Assembly (NCBI GenBank): GCA_022823365.1
Contig: JAJDXG010000041.1
Location: 41,268-105,267, forward strand
Origin: Gemmatimonadota bacterium
GTDB lineage: Bacteria > Gemmatimonadota > Gemmatimonadetes > Longimicrobiales > Gaopeijiaceae
Direction: 5' to 3'
Length of the DNA stretch: 64,000 nucleotides
Part shown: in pieces, positions 45,504 to 54,970 of the stretch
Layout of the letters: every line of letters starts with the position of its first letter
How positions within the stretch are numbered: the stretch's first letter is position 1
The notes under the pieces: generated by a model
Seen by the model: only the letters and a program-made list of their open reading frames with translations
Database searches by the model: none
Told to the model about the DNA's origin: nothing
Translations under genes and position numbers: made by a program

Positions 45504-46727
45504 CTAACCCGGCGCGTTCCGCAAGAGGTCGCGGAGCGCTTCCGCGAGCGTCTCGATTTCGGCGCGGGTGTTGTAGTAATGGGGAGAGACGCGCAGGGTG
45601 CTCTCGACCCCCTTGGCGTCCAGGTCGATCAGTGCGTAGCCGTGGGGCGTGGCGGAGGTGTTGATGCCCCGCTCGCGCAGCCGGTGGACGAGCTCCACGG
45701 GGTCGAGGCCCGCCAGGTGCAGCGAAACGATGGCTGAGCGGATCCGTCCCTCGTCCAGAGCGGTTGCGCCGTCCAGCGCGCCCAGTGTGTCGCGTGCGAA
45801 GTCCGCGAGGCCCCAGGCGCGCTCGCGGATGGGTTCGAGTCCCAGCCGGGTCGCGTAGCGCACGGCCTCGCCGGTCGCCAGCACCAGAGCGTACGCGAAC
45901 TCCCAGTTTTCGAAGCGGGTCGCGTCCGGCGCCGGCTGGTAGAGGTCGGCGTCGATCCAGTGCGCGCCCCTCAGGTCCGGCATCAGGGGTTCGAGGTCCA
46001 TGTCCAGGACGCGGTCCGAGACGTACAGGAACCCCGCCCCGCGCGGCCCGCGCAGGAACTTGCGGGCAGTGGCCGAAAGGAAGTCGCAGCCGATGGCGCG
46101 CGCGTCGACCGGCATCTGCCCCACCGACTGGCAGGCGTCGACCAGGTAGAGGACGCCGCGCTCGCGGCAGGCCTGCCCCACCTCCTCGACCGGCTGCACC
46201 AGACCGGAGCTGGTGGGCACGTGGGTGAGCGCGACCAGGCGCGCGCCGCGCCGGTGGATGATCCCGGCCACCGCCACCGGGTCGACGCCCCCCTCGGGCA
46301 GGTCGGGCGCCCGGACCACCTCCACCCCCAGGCGGGCCTGCAGCGAAAGGTAGGCGATCTGGTTGGAGACGTAGTCGTTGGTGCTCGTCACCAGCACGTC
46401 CCCGCGCTGGAAGGGGATGCACGAGAGCGCCTGGTTGAAGGCTGCGGTGGCGTTCTCCATGAAGGCGATGTTGGCGGGCGCCACACCGAGCAGCCCGGCG
46501 ACCGCGTCATAGGCGGCGGCGACCCGGTCGGCGCGCGCATCGGCGGCCTCGTAGCCGCCGATGCGGGCCTCGAGCTCCAGGTGGTCGCGTGCGGCACGCA
46601 ACGCGGGCGCCGGCATGAGGCCGGCGCCCGCGTTGTTCAGGTGGATCCGCTCCCCGCAGCCGGGGGTGTCGGCCCGCAGCCGGGCGATGTCGAGGAGCGC
46701 GCGTCCGCCGCCGCCGGGGTTGGTCAC
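45504..46727 (-). CDS. Class V aminotransferase (SufS/isopenicillin epimerase-like)
   Basis: A 407-aa PLP enzyme. The N-terminus GERIHLNNAGAGLMPAPALR and PLP lysine in SATARKFLRGPRGAGFLY fit the class V fold. YLVDACQSVGQMPVDARAIG holds the PLP Asp. The C-terminal Cys loop of desulfurases is not visible, so this is not a second SufS; a lyase, epimerase or kynureninase-like reaction is possible. Confidence 0.82.
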   Translation of the reverse strand: MTNPGGGGRALLDIARLRADTPGCGERIHLNNAGAGLMPAPALRAARDHLELEARIGGYEAADARADRVAAAYDAVAGLLGVAPANIAFMENATAAFNQALSCIPFQRGDVLVTSTNDYVSNQIAYLSLQARLGVEVVRAPDLPEGGVDPVAVAGIIHRRGARLVALTHVPTSSGLVQPVEEVGQACRERGVLYLVDACQSVGQMPVDARAIGCDFLSATARKFLRGPRGAGFLYVSDRVLDMDLEPLMPDLRGAHWIDADLYQPAPDATRFENWEFAYALVLATGEAVRYATRLGLEPIRERAWGLADFARDTLGALDGATALDEGRIRSAIVSLHLAGLDPVELVHRLRERGINTSATPHGYALIDLDAKGVESTLRVSPHYYNTRAEIETLAEALRDLLRNAPG

Positions 46728-46775
46728 CGGGTTGGCCGCCGTGGGTCAGGCCACCTCGAGGTGGCCGTCTCGCGC

Positions 46776-48431
46776 CTACCGACCCGAGCCGTCCGAGACC
46801 GCGGCCCGCTCCGCCTTCGCCTGACGCACCATCTCGCGCACGTCCTCGAGCAGCTGCTGGGCATCGTAGATGATGCCGTCCTTGATCGTGTACTTGATCC
46901 CGCCGACGCGCCCGGGCACCCCGGTTTCGTCGTCCAGTTTGGGCGCGCCGTTGCCGTACAGCACCTTCAGGTTTTCGAGCGGATTCTCATCCACCAGAAC
47001 CAGGTCGGCGCGGGTGCCGGCGCGAATGATGCCGAAGTCTGCCGGCTCGTCGCCGTGCTTGGTGAGCATCTGCGCCGGATACAGAGTGGCGGAGCGGATC
47101 ACCTCGACGGGATGGAAGCCGGCCTCGCGCAGCAGCTCGAACTCGCGGATGTAGTCGAAGCCGTAGAGCTTGTAGATGAAGCCCGAATCCGAGCCGGTGG
47201 TCACGATCCCGCCCGCGTTCTTGTAGTCGTTCAGGAAGTGCATCCACTTCTGGTAGAACCTGCGCCAGTGGTACTCGTCCTCGGTGGTCCAGTAGAACCA
47301 GTAGGACCCGTGCGCCACCCGGCTGGGCTGGTAGAAGTCGTCCTGCGACGGAAGCGTGTACTCCTCGTGGTAATCCGCCTCGCGGGCGCGCATCACGTCG
47401 CGGCTGGCCTCGTAGATGGTCATCGTGGGATCGAGCCCGAAGCCCAGCTCCAGAAACTCGTCGATGAGATCCTCCCACTGCTCGCTGCCGGGCTCCGCGG
47501 CCTGGTACCAGAGCCTCCCCACGTTGCCGAAGCGGTGCTGCTCGTCGTTGTAGTTGTAGTCGAGGGGCCAGTCCTGGACGGAGTAGTCGGTGAGCATGGA
47601 CTCCATGAGGCCGTAGTAGTGGGTCATCATGTCCAGTCCGACGCGGGCCGCCTCGACCGCCGTCATCCGCGCCATGCCCATCTGGTCGAGGTGGGCCACG
47701 GTCTCCAGGTCGAAGCGATGCGCCTCATCGATGAGCGCGGCCATGATCTCGGGGTCGTAGGCGCCCAGCTTGAGTCCGTCGATGGTCTGGCCCTCGATTT
47801 CCTGGGAGGCCGCCCAGCGCACCCACTCGCGCGCGTCTTCCGGGGTGATGATCAGGCGTCCGCCCCAGCCCTCGCCGCTCCCTGGGCGCGCGTACGAGTA
47901 CATGTGGGGCGCGACGATGGTGTTTTGCGCCGCCAGCGCCTTCTCGCGCAGCTGCCACTCGAAGTTCCCGTGGGGCACGCCGCGGGAGGTGGTAATCCCG
48001 TGTCCCATCCAGAGCTTGTAGACGTATTCGCCCTGCGGGGCCTTGGGAACGCCCCCCGTGTGCGCGTGCATGTCCACGAAACCCGGGAGCAGGAACATCC
48101 CCTCGCCGTCGATCTCGTGGTCGCCCGCCTCGGGGCGGCGCTGCTCGTTGATATCCACCAGCGGGTAGCCCACCGAGGCTATCTCGACGATGCGGTTGTT
48201 CTCGATGACGACGTCCATCGGCCCCCGGGGCGGCGAGCCGGTGCCGTCGATGACGGTCACCCCGCGGATGACCAGGCGATCGAAGGGGCCCTGGCCCTCG
48301 TCGGCGCCGCGCGGGGTGGTGGGCTCCATCTGAGCCTGTGCGGCGATGGGCGAGAGCGTGACCGCCACGGCACAGAGCAGGAGGGGCAACAGGAACGGGA
48401 ACGGGCGCCGGGACGACCGATGATACTTCAT
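46776..48431 (-). CDS. Exported amidohydrolase-family protein
   Basis: A 551-aa protein with a signal peptide (PFLLPLLLCAVAVTLSPIAAQAQ). The amidohydrolase start is RLVIRGVTVIDGTGSPPRGP, and the metal motif is FVDMHAHTGGVP. Later metal ligands are in ETVAHLDQMG and VTTGSDSGF. The C-terminal composite domain (ADLVLVDENPLENLKVLYG) is present. It is a probable metal-dependent hydrolase in the periplasm with unknown substrate. Confidence 0.83.
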   Translation of the reverse strand: MKYHRSSRRPFPFLLPLLLCAVAVTLSPIAAQAQMEPTTPRGADEGQGPFDRLVIRGVTVIDGTGSPPRGPMDVVIENNRIVEIASVGYPLVDINEQRRPEAGDHEIDGEGMFLLPGFVDMHAHTGGVPKAPQGEYVYKLWMGHGITTSRGVPHGNFEWQLREKALAAQNTIVAPHMYSYARPGSGEGWGGRLIITPEDAREWVRWAASQEIEGQTIDGLKLGAYDPEIMAALIDEAHRFDLETVAHLDQMGMARMTAVEAARVGLDMMTHYYGLMESMLTDYSVQDWPLDYNYNDEQHRFGNVGRLWYQAAEPGSEQWEDLIDEFLELGFGLDPTMTIYEASRDVMRAREADYHEEYTLPSQDDFYQPSRVAHGSYWFYWTTEDEYHWRRFYQKWMHFLNDYKNAGGIVTTGSDSGFIYKLYGFDYIREFELLREAGFHPVEVIRSATLYPAQMLTKHGDEPADFGIIRAGTRADLVLVDENPLENLKVLYGNGAPKLDDETGVPGRVGGIKYTIKDGIIYDAQQLLEDVREMVRQAKAERAAVSDGSGR

Positions 48432-48621
48432 GGGGTTCCTCCAGGGATGAACGGATCCGGTACGGCGCAGGGAATCTAGGGAAAGCGCGGGCGGGGTGCG
48501 AACGGGTGAACGCCGCCGCGGGCCGGCCGACATCGACGCGGCGCTCCGAATCCTGCGCCGGTCCTGCGGCCAACAGCCGGACGACGACGACCGGATGGCT
48601 TGAGCCGCGACCTGGTCGCGA

Positions 48622-49047
48622 TCAATCGGTGTGGCGCGCGACCCAGGCCTCCGGCGTGACCGCGCCGGCGCGGTTGACCAGCTCCTCGTCCCAGGAGACG
48701 ATCTCGCCGCCCACTGCCTCCGCGACGGCGGCGTAGAGGGCATCGCCGGAGCGAAGAAACCGCTGGGTGCCGACGGCCACGGTCCGGCGGACCATGCGCC
48801 GGGTCAGCGCGTGCCACGTAATCAGCGGGAAGTTCATTGCCTGGCGCGCAATCAGGCGCCCCTGCCCGGTGTCGCGCAGCCGCCGGGACAGTGCGCACGC
48901 CACCTCGACCTCGGCGTACTCGGGGAGTGCGATCGGGTGGCGACGCGCGCCGACGGCCCCGAGGAAGGCACGCGAAGCACCCGACCGCAACTCGGTGCGG
49001 TCCAGAGCCGACACCCAGACATTGGCGTCAACAACCAGAGGTTTCAC
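48622..49047 (-). CDS. PIN-domain toxin (VapC-like)
   Basis: A 141-aa PIN-fold RNase. The first acidic residue is Asp7 (LVVDANVWVSALD). Later acidics are in PEYAEVEVACAL, SGDALYAAVAEA and SWDEELVNRAG. It lies just downstream of an RHH-type antitoxin gene with an ATGA overlap, the usual VapBC layout. Confidence 0.82.
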   Translation of the reverse strand: MKPLVVDANVWVSALDRTELRSGASRAFLGAVGARRHPIALPEYAEVEVACALSRRLRDTGQGRLIARQAMNFPLITWHALTRRMVRRTVAVGTQRFLRSGDALYAAVAEAVGGEIVSWDEELVNRAGAVTPEAWVARHTD

Positions 49048-49310
49048 CGGGGTTCGAGCCGGTTCCGGTCAGATTCCAGATGTTGCAACGCAGTAGGCCC
49101 CGGTGGAGCGTTCCTCATTGCTTCGTCGGCCGCTCGGAACCAGGAGTAGGGCCAATCCGTCTCGCTCGATTGATCTGCCTTCGGTTCTTCCTCGCTGAGC
49201 CAGCGCTGGTAGAGCCGCGTGGTCACTTCGCGGATGGTGAGCCCTCGCAGGGCCGCCTCCGCCTTGACCTGCCGATACAGGTCGTCCGGGATGTCGATGG
49301 TGGCTTTCAT
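49044..49310 (-). CDS. RHH-type antitoxin (VapB-like)
   Basis: An 88-aa protein with a ribbon-helix-helix N-terminus (MKATIDIPDDLYRQVKAEAA, LRGLTIREVTTRLY) and a disordered acidic C-terminal half that would wrap the toxin. Overlaps the toxin start. It has a near-palindromic operator at its start codon (see 49311-49324). Confidence 0.8.
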   Translation of the reverse strand: MKATIDIPDDLYRQVKAEAALRGLTIREVTTRLYQRWLSEEEPKADQSSETDWPYSWFRAADEAMRNAPPGPTALQHLESDRNRLEPR

Positions 49311-49337
49311 GTTACCATGCTAACCGTATTACCGTAT
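49311..49337 (-). promoter_or_regulatory. Operator/promoter of the toxin-antitoxin pair
   Basis: GTTACCATGCTAAC (49311-49324) is a palindrome with one mismatched pair, directly against the antitoxin ATG. Next to it ACCGTAT occurs twice (49323-49329, 49331-49337). On the leftward strand TTGCGG at -35 spacing and TAGCAT (49317-49322) place the start six bases later at the ATG itself, implying a leaderless mRNA under autorepression. Confidence 0.55.
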
Positions 49338-49369
49338 CGCCGCAAGTCGCATGGGCGGGTGCCAGCCGC

Positions 49370-50287
49370 TCAATCCCCGAACGCGGCTTCCGCCAGCCGC
49401 TTCTTGTACCACTCCGGGAACCCTTTGGTGACCGCGCCGTCGAAGCGTTTCTCGAAGTGTTTCCACAGACGGTCCTTAAGGTCGTCCAGGCATTCGTCGC
49501 GCACGTCCTCGCGGATATGGCGGATGATCCTGCCGATCTCGACCGGGGTGCCGCCTTCGATCAGCCCCTCGGCCACAAGCCCGGTCACCACCTTCTCCCA
49601 CCGGGCCGGTCCGGACACCGATTCCGCCAGGACCTTCAGGAACTCGGTCTGCCTGAGGCGCTTCCAGTCGGGATTGACGGCGTGGGCCTCCTTGAACTTC
49701 TCCGAGACGAACTTCGCCCGGATCGGAAGGCCATCCTCGCCGAAGAGCGGGACGTCGGAGGCGCGCTTGACGACCACGCCCTCGATCCTGGGCCCTCCCA
49801 GGAACGACTCCAGCTCCAGCAGCTTCTCCAGCCGGGCCGGGCTCGACAGCATCCCCTCGAACAGGAGGGACGCCGCCTCGATTCCCAGCCGGGTCGCCAC
49901 CCGGGCCTTTTCCTCGTAACCGAGGTAGTCCTCGGTGCCGGCGTCGACATCGAACAGAGCGATGTGGCCCAGCGGCACACGGCCGTAAGTGAGCGTGTTG
50001 TGGCGCGGCCGGCCCACCGCTTCCCCGCGATAGACGACGCCCGGCGACAGCAGGCCGTCGTCCGCCATCCGCAGGATCGACGCGACCGACGGGGCGAACA
50101 GGTTCGGCGGCTCGTCCAGGTCGAGCGTAAGCCGCTTGGAGCGGGCCGACAGGCGCGGCGGATCGCCGACCAGACCCCAACTGACCTGCGAGCCGTCCAC
50201 CTTCTCTTCCACGACGACCGGCTTGTCGAGCAGTCCTTTCGTGGCGCGGTGGCCGAGGGCGAAGATCTTTCCGTAGCGTCCCAGCAT
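49370..50287 (-). CDS. RNA ligase family protein
   Basis: A 305-aa nucleotidyltransferase of the Rnl2-like RNA_ligase group. Motif I VVEEKVDGSQVSWG gives the adenylated Lys29. Motif III-like is VVYRGEAVGRP, motif IV IEGVVVKR, and motif V lies in PIRAKFVSEKF. The helical C-terminal ~80 residues resemble the C-terminal domain of such ligases. It seals nicked or broken RNA in the family's known members. No phosphatase, kinase or RtcB-type partner is adjacent; the toxin-antitoxin pair is downstream. Confidence 0.82.
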   Translation of the reverse strand: MLGRYGKIFALGHRATKGLLDKPVVVEEKVDGSQVSWGLVGDPPRLSARSKRLTLDLDEPPNLFAPSVASILRMADDGLLSPGVVYRGEAVGRPRHNTLTYGRVPLGHIALFDVDAGTEDYLGYEEKARVATRLGIEAASLLFEGMLSSPARLEKLLELESFLGGPRIEGVVVKRASDVPLFGEDGLPIRAKFVSEKFKEAHAVNPDWKRLRQTEFLKVLAESVSGPARWEKVVTGLVAEGLIEGGTPVEIGRIIRHIREDVRDECLDDLKDRLWKHFEKRFDGAVTKGFPEWYKKRLAEAAFGD

Positions 50288-50635
50288 GGTTCTCGTCCGC
50301 GTGGAGGTCTGGCTCGCGACAGGGTGTCGAGAGCTTCTCGCGGCGCGAGAACCGGGATTGGCGGCCGACGGAAGTCGGCTTCTGGCTTCGCGTGATGATG
50401 CGCCGGGCTGCAGCGTGACGGAATAGGAGTGGCCGAGGCCTTCCGGTCAAGGGCGCCATCGATGCTCTCTGCCGTCAGACCAGGAGGCTCTCCGTGCACT
50501 CCGGTTGCGCGGCGAGTCCTCCCGGAGCGTGGCCCTGGCGTTGAGGTTATCGTTGTGTGATTCGTCATCGCCGGCGGGCACAATCCATATCCGGACCGGC
50601 CCGAGGAGCCTCCCCGACCCCTTGAGAACCAGGAC
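50288..50635. other. Divergent intergenic region, 348 bp, no gene seen
   Basis: Between the leftward RNA ligase and rightward ligA. No ORF on either strand looks like a gene. An AT-richer stretch near 50545-50566 (TTGAGGTTATCGTTG) may belong to the ligA promoter, but no convincing -35/-10 pair was found. Confidence 0.4.
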
Positions 50636-52696
50636 GTGACCCCGACCGAGGGGGAAGTTCGGCGCCGAGCCGACCGCCTGCGCGCCGAGATCAGGCGCCA
50701 CGACCACCTCTACCATGTCGAGGACCGGCCGGAGATCTCCGACGGCGCCTACGACAGGCTGTTTCGCGAGCTTCAGGCCATCGAGGAGGCGTTTCCGCAC
50801 CTCCTGACCCTCGATTCGCCCACCCAGCGGGTCGGGGCGGATCCGCTTTCGGAGCTGCCGGTGGTGCCGCATGTGGTGCCGATGCTCTCGCTCGATTCAT
50901 CCGAATCGGCGGAGGATCTGCGCCGCTTCGACGAGCGCGTGCGCAAGGCGGTGGACGGGCCGGTCGAGTACCTCGTGGAGCCAAAGCTGGATGGGTCCTC
51001 GCTGGAAGTGGTCTATGTGGATGGGGTGCTGGACCGCGCCGTGACGCGGGGGAACGGTGTGGAAGGCGAGGGCGTCACCGAGAACGCGCGTACGATTCCT
51101 TCCGTGCCGCTGCGGCTACGCGCCGGCCGCGACCAGCTCCCGATCCCGTCCCTGCTCGCAGTTCGCGGCGAAGTCCTCATGTACCTCTCGTCCTTCGAGG
51201 AACTCAACCGGGGCCGGGTCGAGGCTGGCCTCGAACCCTACGCCAACCCCCGCAACGCGGCGGCGGGGGCGCTCCGGCAACTGGACTCGCGCATCACGCG
51301 GACCCGGCCGCTGGAGTTTTTCGCCTTCGACATCCTCGACGTGACGTGGGCGGACTCCGGCACCGAGGACGGAGAGGCCTCCGCCAATGAGGAAGCGATG
51401 GGCTTCGACACCGACGAGGAGGCGGTGGAGGCCCTGCGCGGCTGGGGGCTGCGGCTGCCGGACCGCACCCGCAAGGTCGCGGACATCGACGACGCCATCG
51501 CCTATCACGCGGAGTTCGCGCGGGATCGGGACGACCTCGACTACGAGATCGACGGAGTGGTGCTGAAGCTGAACGCGCTGGCTCCCCGTGCCGCGCTGGG
51601 GAGCACGTCCCACCATCCGAGGTGGGCGTTCGCATTCAAGTTCGCGCCCCGGCAGGAGGTGACCCGCCTGGAGCGCATCACCGTGCAGGTCGGCCGCACC
51701 GGGAAGCTGACCCCGCTCGCCCTGCTGCGCCCCGTGGAGGTTGGCGGTGTGACCGTGTCGCGCGCCTCGCTGCACAACCGTGAGGAGCTGGAGCGCAAGG
51801 ATGTGCGCGAAGGCGATCTGGTGCGGATTCAGCGGGCCGGGGACGTCATTCCGCAGGTGGTCGAGCGGGTGGAGGAACCCGGGCGGCAGCGCAGCGAGCC
51901 CTTCCGGATGCCCGAAGCGTGCCCCCGTTGCGGAGCGGCCGTGGTGGAAAAGGGGCCGTTCGTGGTGTGTTCGAACCGCCTCGGCTGTCCGGCCCAGTTG
52001 GAACGCGGCATCGAGCATTTCGTGTCGCGGGGCGGGCTCGACATCGAGGGCCTGGGTTCGGAGACCGTCGCGCTGCTGGTTGGCGAGGGCCTGGTGCGCG
52101 AGCCCGCCGACCTCTTCGACCTGACGCCGGCGGACCTCCTCAAGCTCGATGGGTTCGCGGAAACCAGGTCGCGAAAGCTGGTGGAGGCGATTCAGAGCGC
52201 GAAGAAGACGCAACTTGCGCGCTTCATCTACGGCCTTGGCATTCCCGAGGTGGGGGCCACGGTGGCTCGCGTGTTGGCCGCAGAGTTCCGCGATCTGGCG
52301 ATCCTGCGCGAGGCCGCGGCGGAGCGACTCGAGGAGGTGGAGGGGATCGGGCCGATCATGTCGGAGAAGATCACGGAATTCTTCAACGATGATGCCCGAG
52401 CCGCTTCCGTCGACGCCATTCTGTCCAAGGGCTTCGAGCTGGTTCCTCCGCCCGAGCGGGAGAGCCGCGCGCTGGAGGGCAAGAGCTTCGTGTTCACCGG
52501 AAGGCTGGACTCGATCACGCGATCCGAGGCGAAGAAGCGCGTGGAGAGCCTGGGTGGGCGCGTGGTTTCTTCCGTGAGTTCCGCCACCGGCTACCTGGTC
52601 AGGGGCGAGCGACCGGGATCAAAGGCGAAGAAGGCCGAAGAGCTGGATGTTCCCGTGCTGGACGAGCAGGCCTTCCTGAGGTTGCTCGAGGAATAG
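50636..52696 (+). CDS. ligA: NAD-dependent DNA ligase LigA
   Basis: 686 aa. Domain Ia NAD-binding (HDHLYHVEDRPEISDGAYDR), adenylation domain with Lys117 in VEPKLDGSSLEV, OB fold (TVQVGRTGKLTPLALLRPVE), a four-Cys zinc finger (CPRCGAAV, CSNRLGCP), HhH repeats and a C-terminal BRCT (GKSFVFTGRLDSITRSEAKK). Starts at GTG 50636. Stands alone on the rightward strand. Confidence 0.96.
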   Translation: MTPTEGEVRRRADRLRAEIRRHDHLYHVEDRPEISDGAYDRLFRELQAIEEAFPHLLTLDSPTQRVGADPLSELPVVPHVVPMLSLDSSESAEDLRRFDERVRKAVDGPVEYLVEPKLDGSSLEVVYVDGVLDRAVTRGNGVEGEGVTENARTIPSVPLRLRAGRDQLPIPSLLAVRGEVLMYLSSFEELNRGRVEAGLEPYANPRNAAAGALRQLDSRITRTRPLEFFAFDILDVTWADSGTEDGEASANEEAMGFDTDEEAVEALRGWGLRLPDRTRKVADIDDAIAYHAEFARDRDDLDYEIDGVVLKLNALAPRAALGSTSHHPRWAFAFKFAPRQEVTRLERITVQVGRTGKLTPLALLRPVEVGGVTVSRASLHNREELERKDVREGDLVRIQRAGDVIPQVVERVEEPGRQRSEPFRMPEACPRCGAAVVEKGPFVVCSNRLGCPAQLERGIEHFVSRGGLDIEGLGSETVALLVGEGLVREPADLFDLTPADLLKLDGFAETRSRKLVEAIQSAKKTQLARFIYGLGIPEVGATVARVLAAEFRDLAILREAAAERLEEVEGIGPIMSEKITEFFNDDARAASVDAILSKGFELVPPPERESRALEGKSFVFTGRLDSITRSEAKKRVESLGGRVVSSVSSATGYLVRGERPGSKAKKAEELDVPVLDEQAFLRLLEE

Positions 52697-52876
52697 CCGA
52701 GCGGAATCCCGGACTATCGTCCGTGCCCGATCTGCGGGTGACGGTGCCCGCAACCCCGAGGGGCCCACATCGCATCCACCGGTGCGCGATTTCGGCGGCG
52801 CGTTTATCGTTCGTGGCATGAGACCCCGGAATCGCGCCTCCAGCCGCCGCTCCACGGCCCCGTCCAGGTAACCGGA

Positions 52877-53839
52877 TTGTATCTCGCGGCCCTGGGGCTG
52901 TTGGCGGGTGTGATCGGCCTCTATCTCGGCGCCCACTGGCTCGTCTTCGGCGCGGCCGGCCTGGGCAGGACGATCGGGGCGCGGCCCATCGTGGTGGGCC
53001 TGACGGTGGTCTCCCTGGGCACGTCCGCGCCCGAACTGGTGGTGTGCGTGCTGGCGGCCATCGGGGGGAGTTCCGACCTGGCGATCGGCAACGCCCTCGG
53101 CTCCAATCTCGCCAACGTCGGTCTGATTCTCGCGGTCACCGCGATCGTCCAGCCGCTCGGCGTAAACCGGCGCATGGTGGTGCGCGAGATTCCCGCCATG
53201 CTCGCGATCACCGTGCTGGCCTATCCGCTGATCGCCGATCAGTACGCATCTCGCCTGGACGGGGCGGTTCTTCTGGCCGTTCTCGTGGTCTACCTGGGCG
53301 CTCTGCTGCGCTCCGCGCGCCGCGAGACGCCGGAGATCCTCAAGGAGTTCGAGGCGTTTTCCGAAGATGATGCCCGTGCCGAGCCGACATCGGTCACGAA
53401 GAACGTCCTTCTGGTCCTCCTGGGATCGGGACTTCTGGTGCTGGGCGGGCGACTGATCGTCGTCAGCGCGATCGATATCGCCACGGGGATGGGCATCTCG
53501 GAGCTGCTCATCGGCGGAACCGTCGTCGCCATCGGCACATCGCTGCCCGAACTGGCCACCTCGGTGGTCGCGGCGACGCGCAATGAGGCGGATATCGCCG
53601 TCGGCAACGTCATCGGCTCCAACATCTTCAACCTGACTGCGGTCCTGGGCACCGCGGCCGTCATCGAACCGCTCTCGGTCGCCTCGGGCGTGTTGGGCCG
53701 CGAGTTCCTCGCGATGTTCATCCTGTCGGCGCTGGTGTGGCCGATGGCGTGGTCCGCGCTCACGGTGAGGCGCTGGGAGGGATTCATGCTCCTGGCGCTT
53801 TACGCCGTATTCTGGCTGTGGCTGGGAGGGAGCGCATGA
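52877..53839 (+). CDS. Na+/Ca2+ exchanger family protein (CaCA, YrbG-like)
   Basis: A 320-aa inner-membrane antiporter with ten predicted helices and two inverted repeats. Each alpha repeat carries the ion motif: VSLGTSAPELVV with GNALGSNLANVGLIL in the first, and VAIGTSLPELATS with GNVIGSNIFNLTAVLG in the second. TTG at 52877 was chosen because AGGT lies at ribosome-binding distance and no ATG precedes the first helix. Overlaps the next gene as ATGA. Confidence 0.9.
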   Translation: MYLAALGLLAGVIGLYLGAHWLVFGAAGLGRTIGARPIVVGLTVVSLGTSAPELVVCVLAAIGGSSDLAIGNALGSNLANVGLILAVTAIVQPLGVNRRMVVREIPAMLAITVLAYPLIADQYASRLDGAVLLAVLVVYLGALLRSARRETPEILKEFEAFSEDDARAEPTSVTKNVLLVLLGSGLLVLGGRLIVVSAIDIATGMGISELLIGGTVVAIGTSLPELATSVVAATRNEADIAVGNVIGSNIFNLTAVLGTAAVIEPLSVASGVLGREFLAMFILSALVWPMAWSALTVRRWEGFMLLALYAVFWLWLGGSA

Positions 53840-54969
53840 GCACATCCGACATCGAATCCGCGCTGGAGCGCTGGCAGGAGGCCGGGCTCATCTCCGGCGA
53901 ACTGGCCGAGCGGCTGCGGGAGGAGCACGCCCACAGCCAGCGGCGCGGGCGCCGGCGGTTTCTGCAGTACGCCGTCGCGGGAATGGCGGGCATTCTTCTG
54001 GTGATCGCCGCGGTCACCTTCTTTGCCTGGTCGTGGCCCGAACTGGGGCCCGGCGCGCGCACCTGCGTGATTGCCGGGACGGGGATCGCGATCGTGCTGC
54101 TGGGGATGCGGCTCGAGGCCGCGCAGCGCTACGTGCCGGTGACCTACGCGCTCCAGACCAGCGGTCTGATCCTGCTTCTAGCCGCCTGCGTGTACTCCAT
54201 GGAGGCCTGGGACAACACGACGTTGGGCGGAGTCGTGGTCGGCCTTCTGGCCCTGGCGACCCCGGCCGCGACCATCCCGGTCTTCGTACGCCGCAACCCG
54301 ATCATGCCGGCGGCGGGCACGGCGCTCGGCTACGGGTTTCTGGCGGCCTTTCTCTTCAGGGCCTTCGATCTCGACGCCGACATCATCATCTGGATCCTCG
54401 ACGGAGCGCTGGCGGCTACGCTGACGGTTCTTGCGCTGCTGCTGCGCGCGGGACACGCACAGTCCGTCTCGCGCCGAACGCTGTACGCGTTCACCGTCAG
54501 TCTCTACGCGGGCTATCCGATGGCCGGCATGACCGCGGCCGGGCCTCTCGAACTCGGCGAGGAGACGCTTCTCGCGCTCGACGCCTGGCTGGTGCTGGTC
54601 ACGGGGCTGGCGCTCTGGGGCATCCACAGGGCCCCGCCGATGCTGCGAAGCGCCCGCTACAGCCTTCACCTCGCGGCATCGGTCCTGATCGCCATCCCTC
54701 TGGGGTTCGGGACCACCCTCGAGGTGTACGATCTTCCGCCCCTGGGAGCCGCGGCGGTGCTGGCCGGAGCCGGGGCAGCCGGGCTGTGGTACGGGCTGCG
54801 CCAGGACGCGCGGCCGCTGGTGCTCTGTTCGTGCGCAACCATCGTCAGCGCCGCCTGGTACCTGGGCGTGGATGCGGGAGAGCGTCTGGGTACGGTGCTC
54901 GCGCTGGGGTTTACGGCGGCGCTGTTCTTCTGGGTGGCTACCCGGTTGGGCAGGGGGAAGGAGGCATGA
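53836..54969 (+). CDS. DUF2157 membrane protein
   Basis: A 377-aa protein. Residues 1-40 form the DUF2157 N-terminus ([20 protein letters not shown]), followed by about ten TM helices. Function unknown. Four-base overlap with the exchanger gene and one base from FabI, so all three form one unit. Confidence 0.82.
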   Translation: MSTSDIESALERWQEAGLISGELAERLREEHAHSQRRGRRRFLQYAVAGMAGILLVIAAVTFFAWSWPELGPGARTCVIAGTGIAIVLLGMRLEAAQRYVPVTYALQTSGLILLLAACVYSMEAWDNTTLGGVVVGLLALATPAATIPVFVRRNPIMPAAGTALGYGFLAAFLFRAFDLDADIIIWILDGALAATLTVLALLLRAGHAQSVSRRTLYAFTVSLYAGYPMAGMTAAGPLELGEETLLALDAWLVLVTGLALWGIHRAPPMLRSARYSLHLAASVLIAIPLGFGTTLEVYDLPPLGAAAVLAGAGAAGLWYGLRQDARPLVLCSCATIVSAAWYLGVDAGERLGTVLALGFTAALFFWVATRLGRGKEA

Positions 54970-54970
54970 A

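Noticed and set aside
45504..46727. A second cysteine desulfurase near suf
   Set aside because: The PLP fold fits, but the sulfur-accepting Cys loop seen in SufS is not visible.
45960..48479. 839-codon open frame antisense to the aminotransferase and amidohydrolase
   Set aside because: It covers two clear leftward genes and has no recognisable domain.
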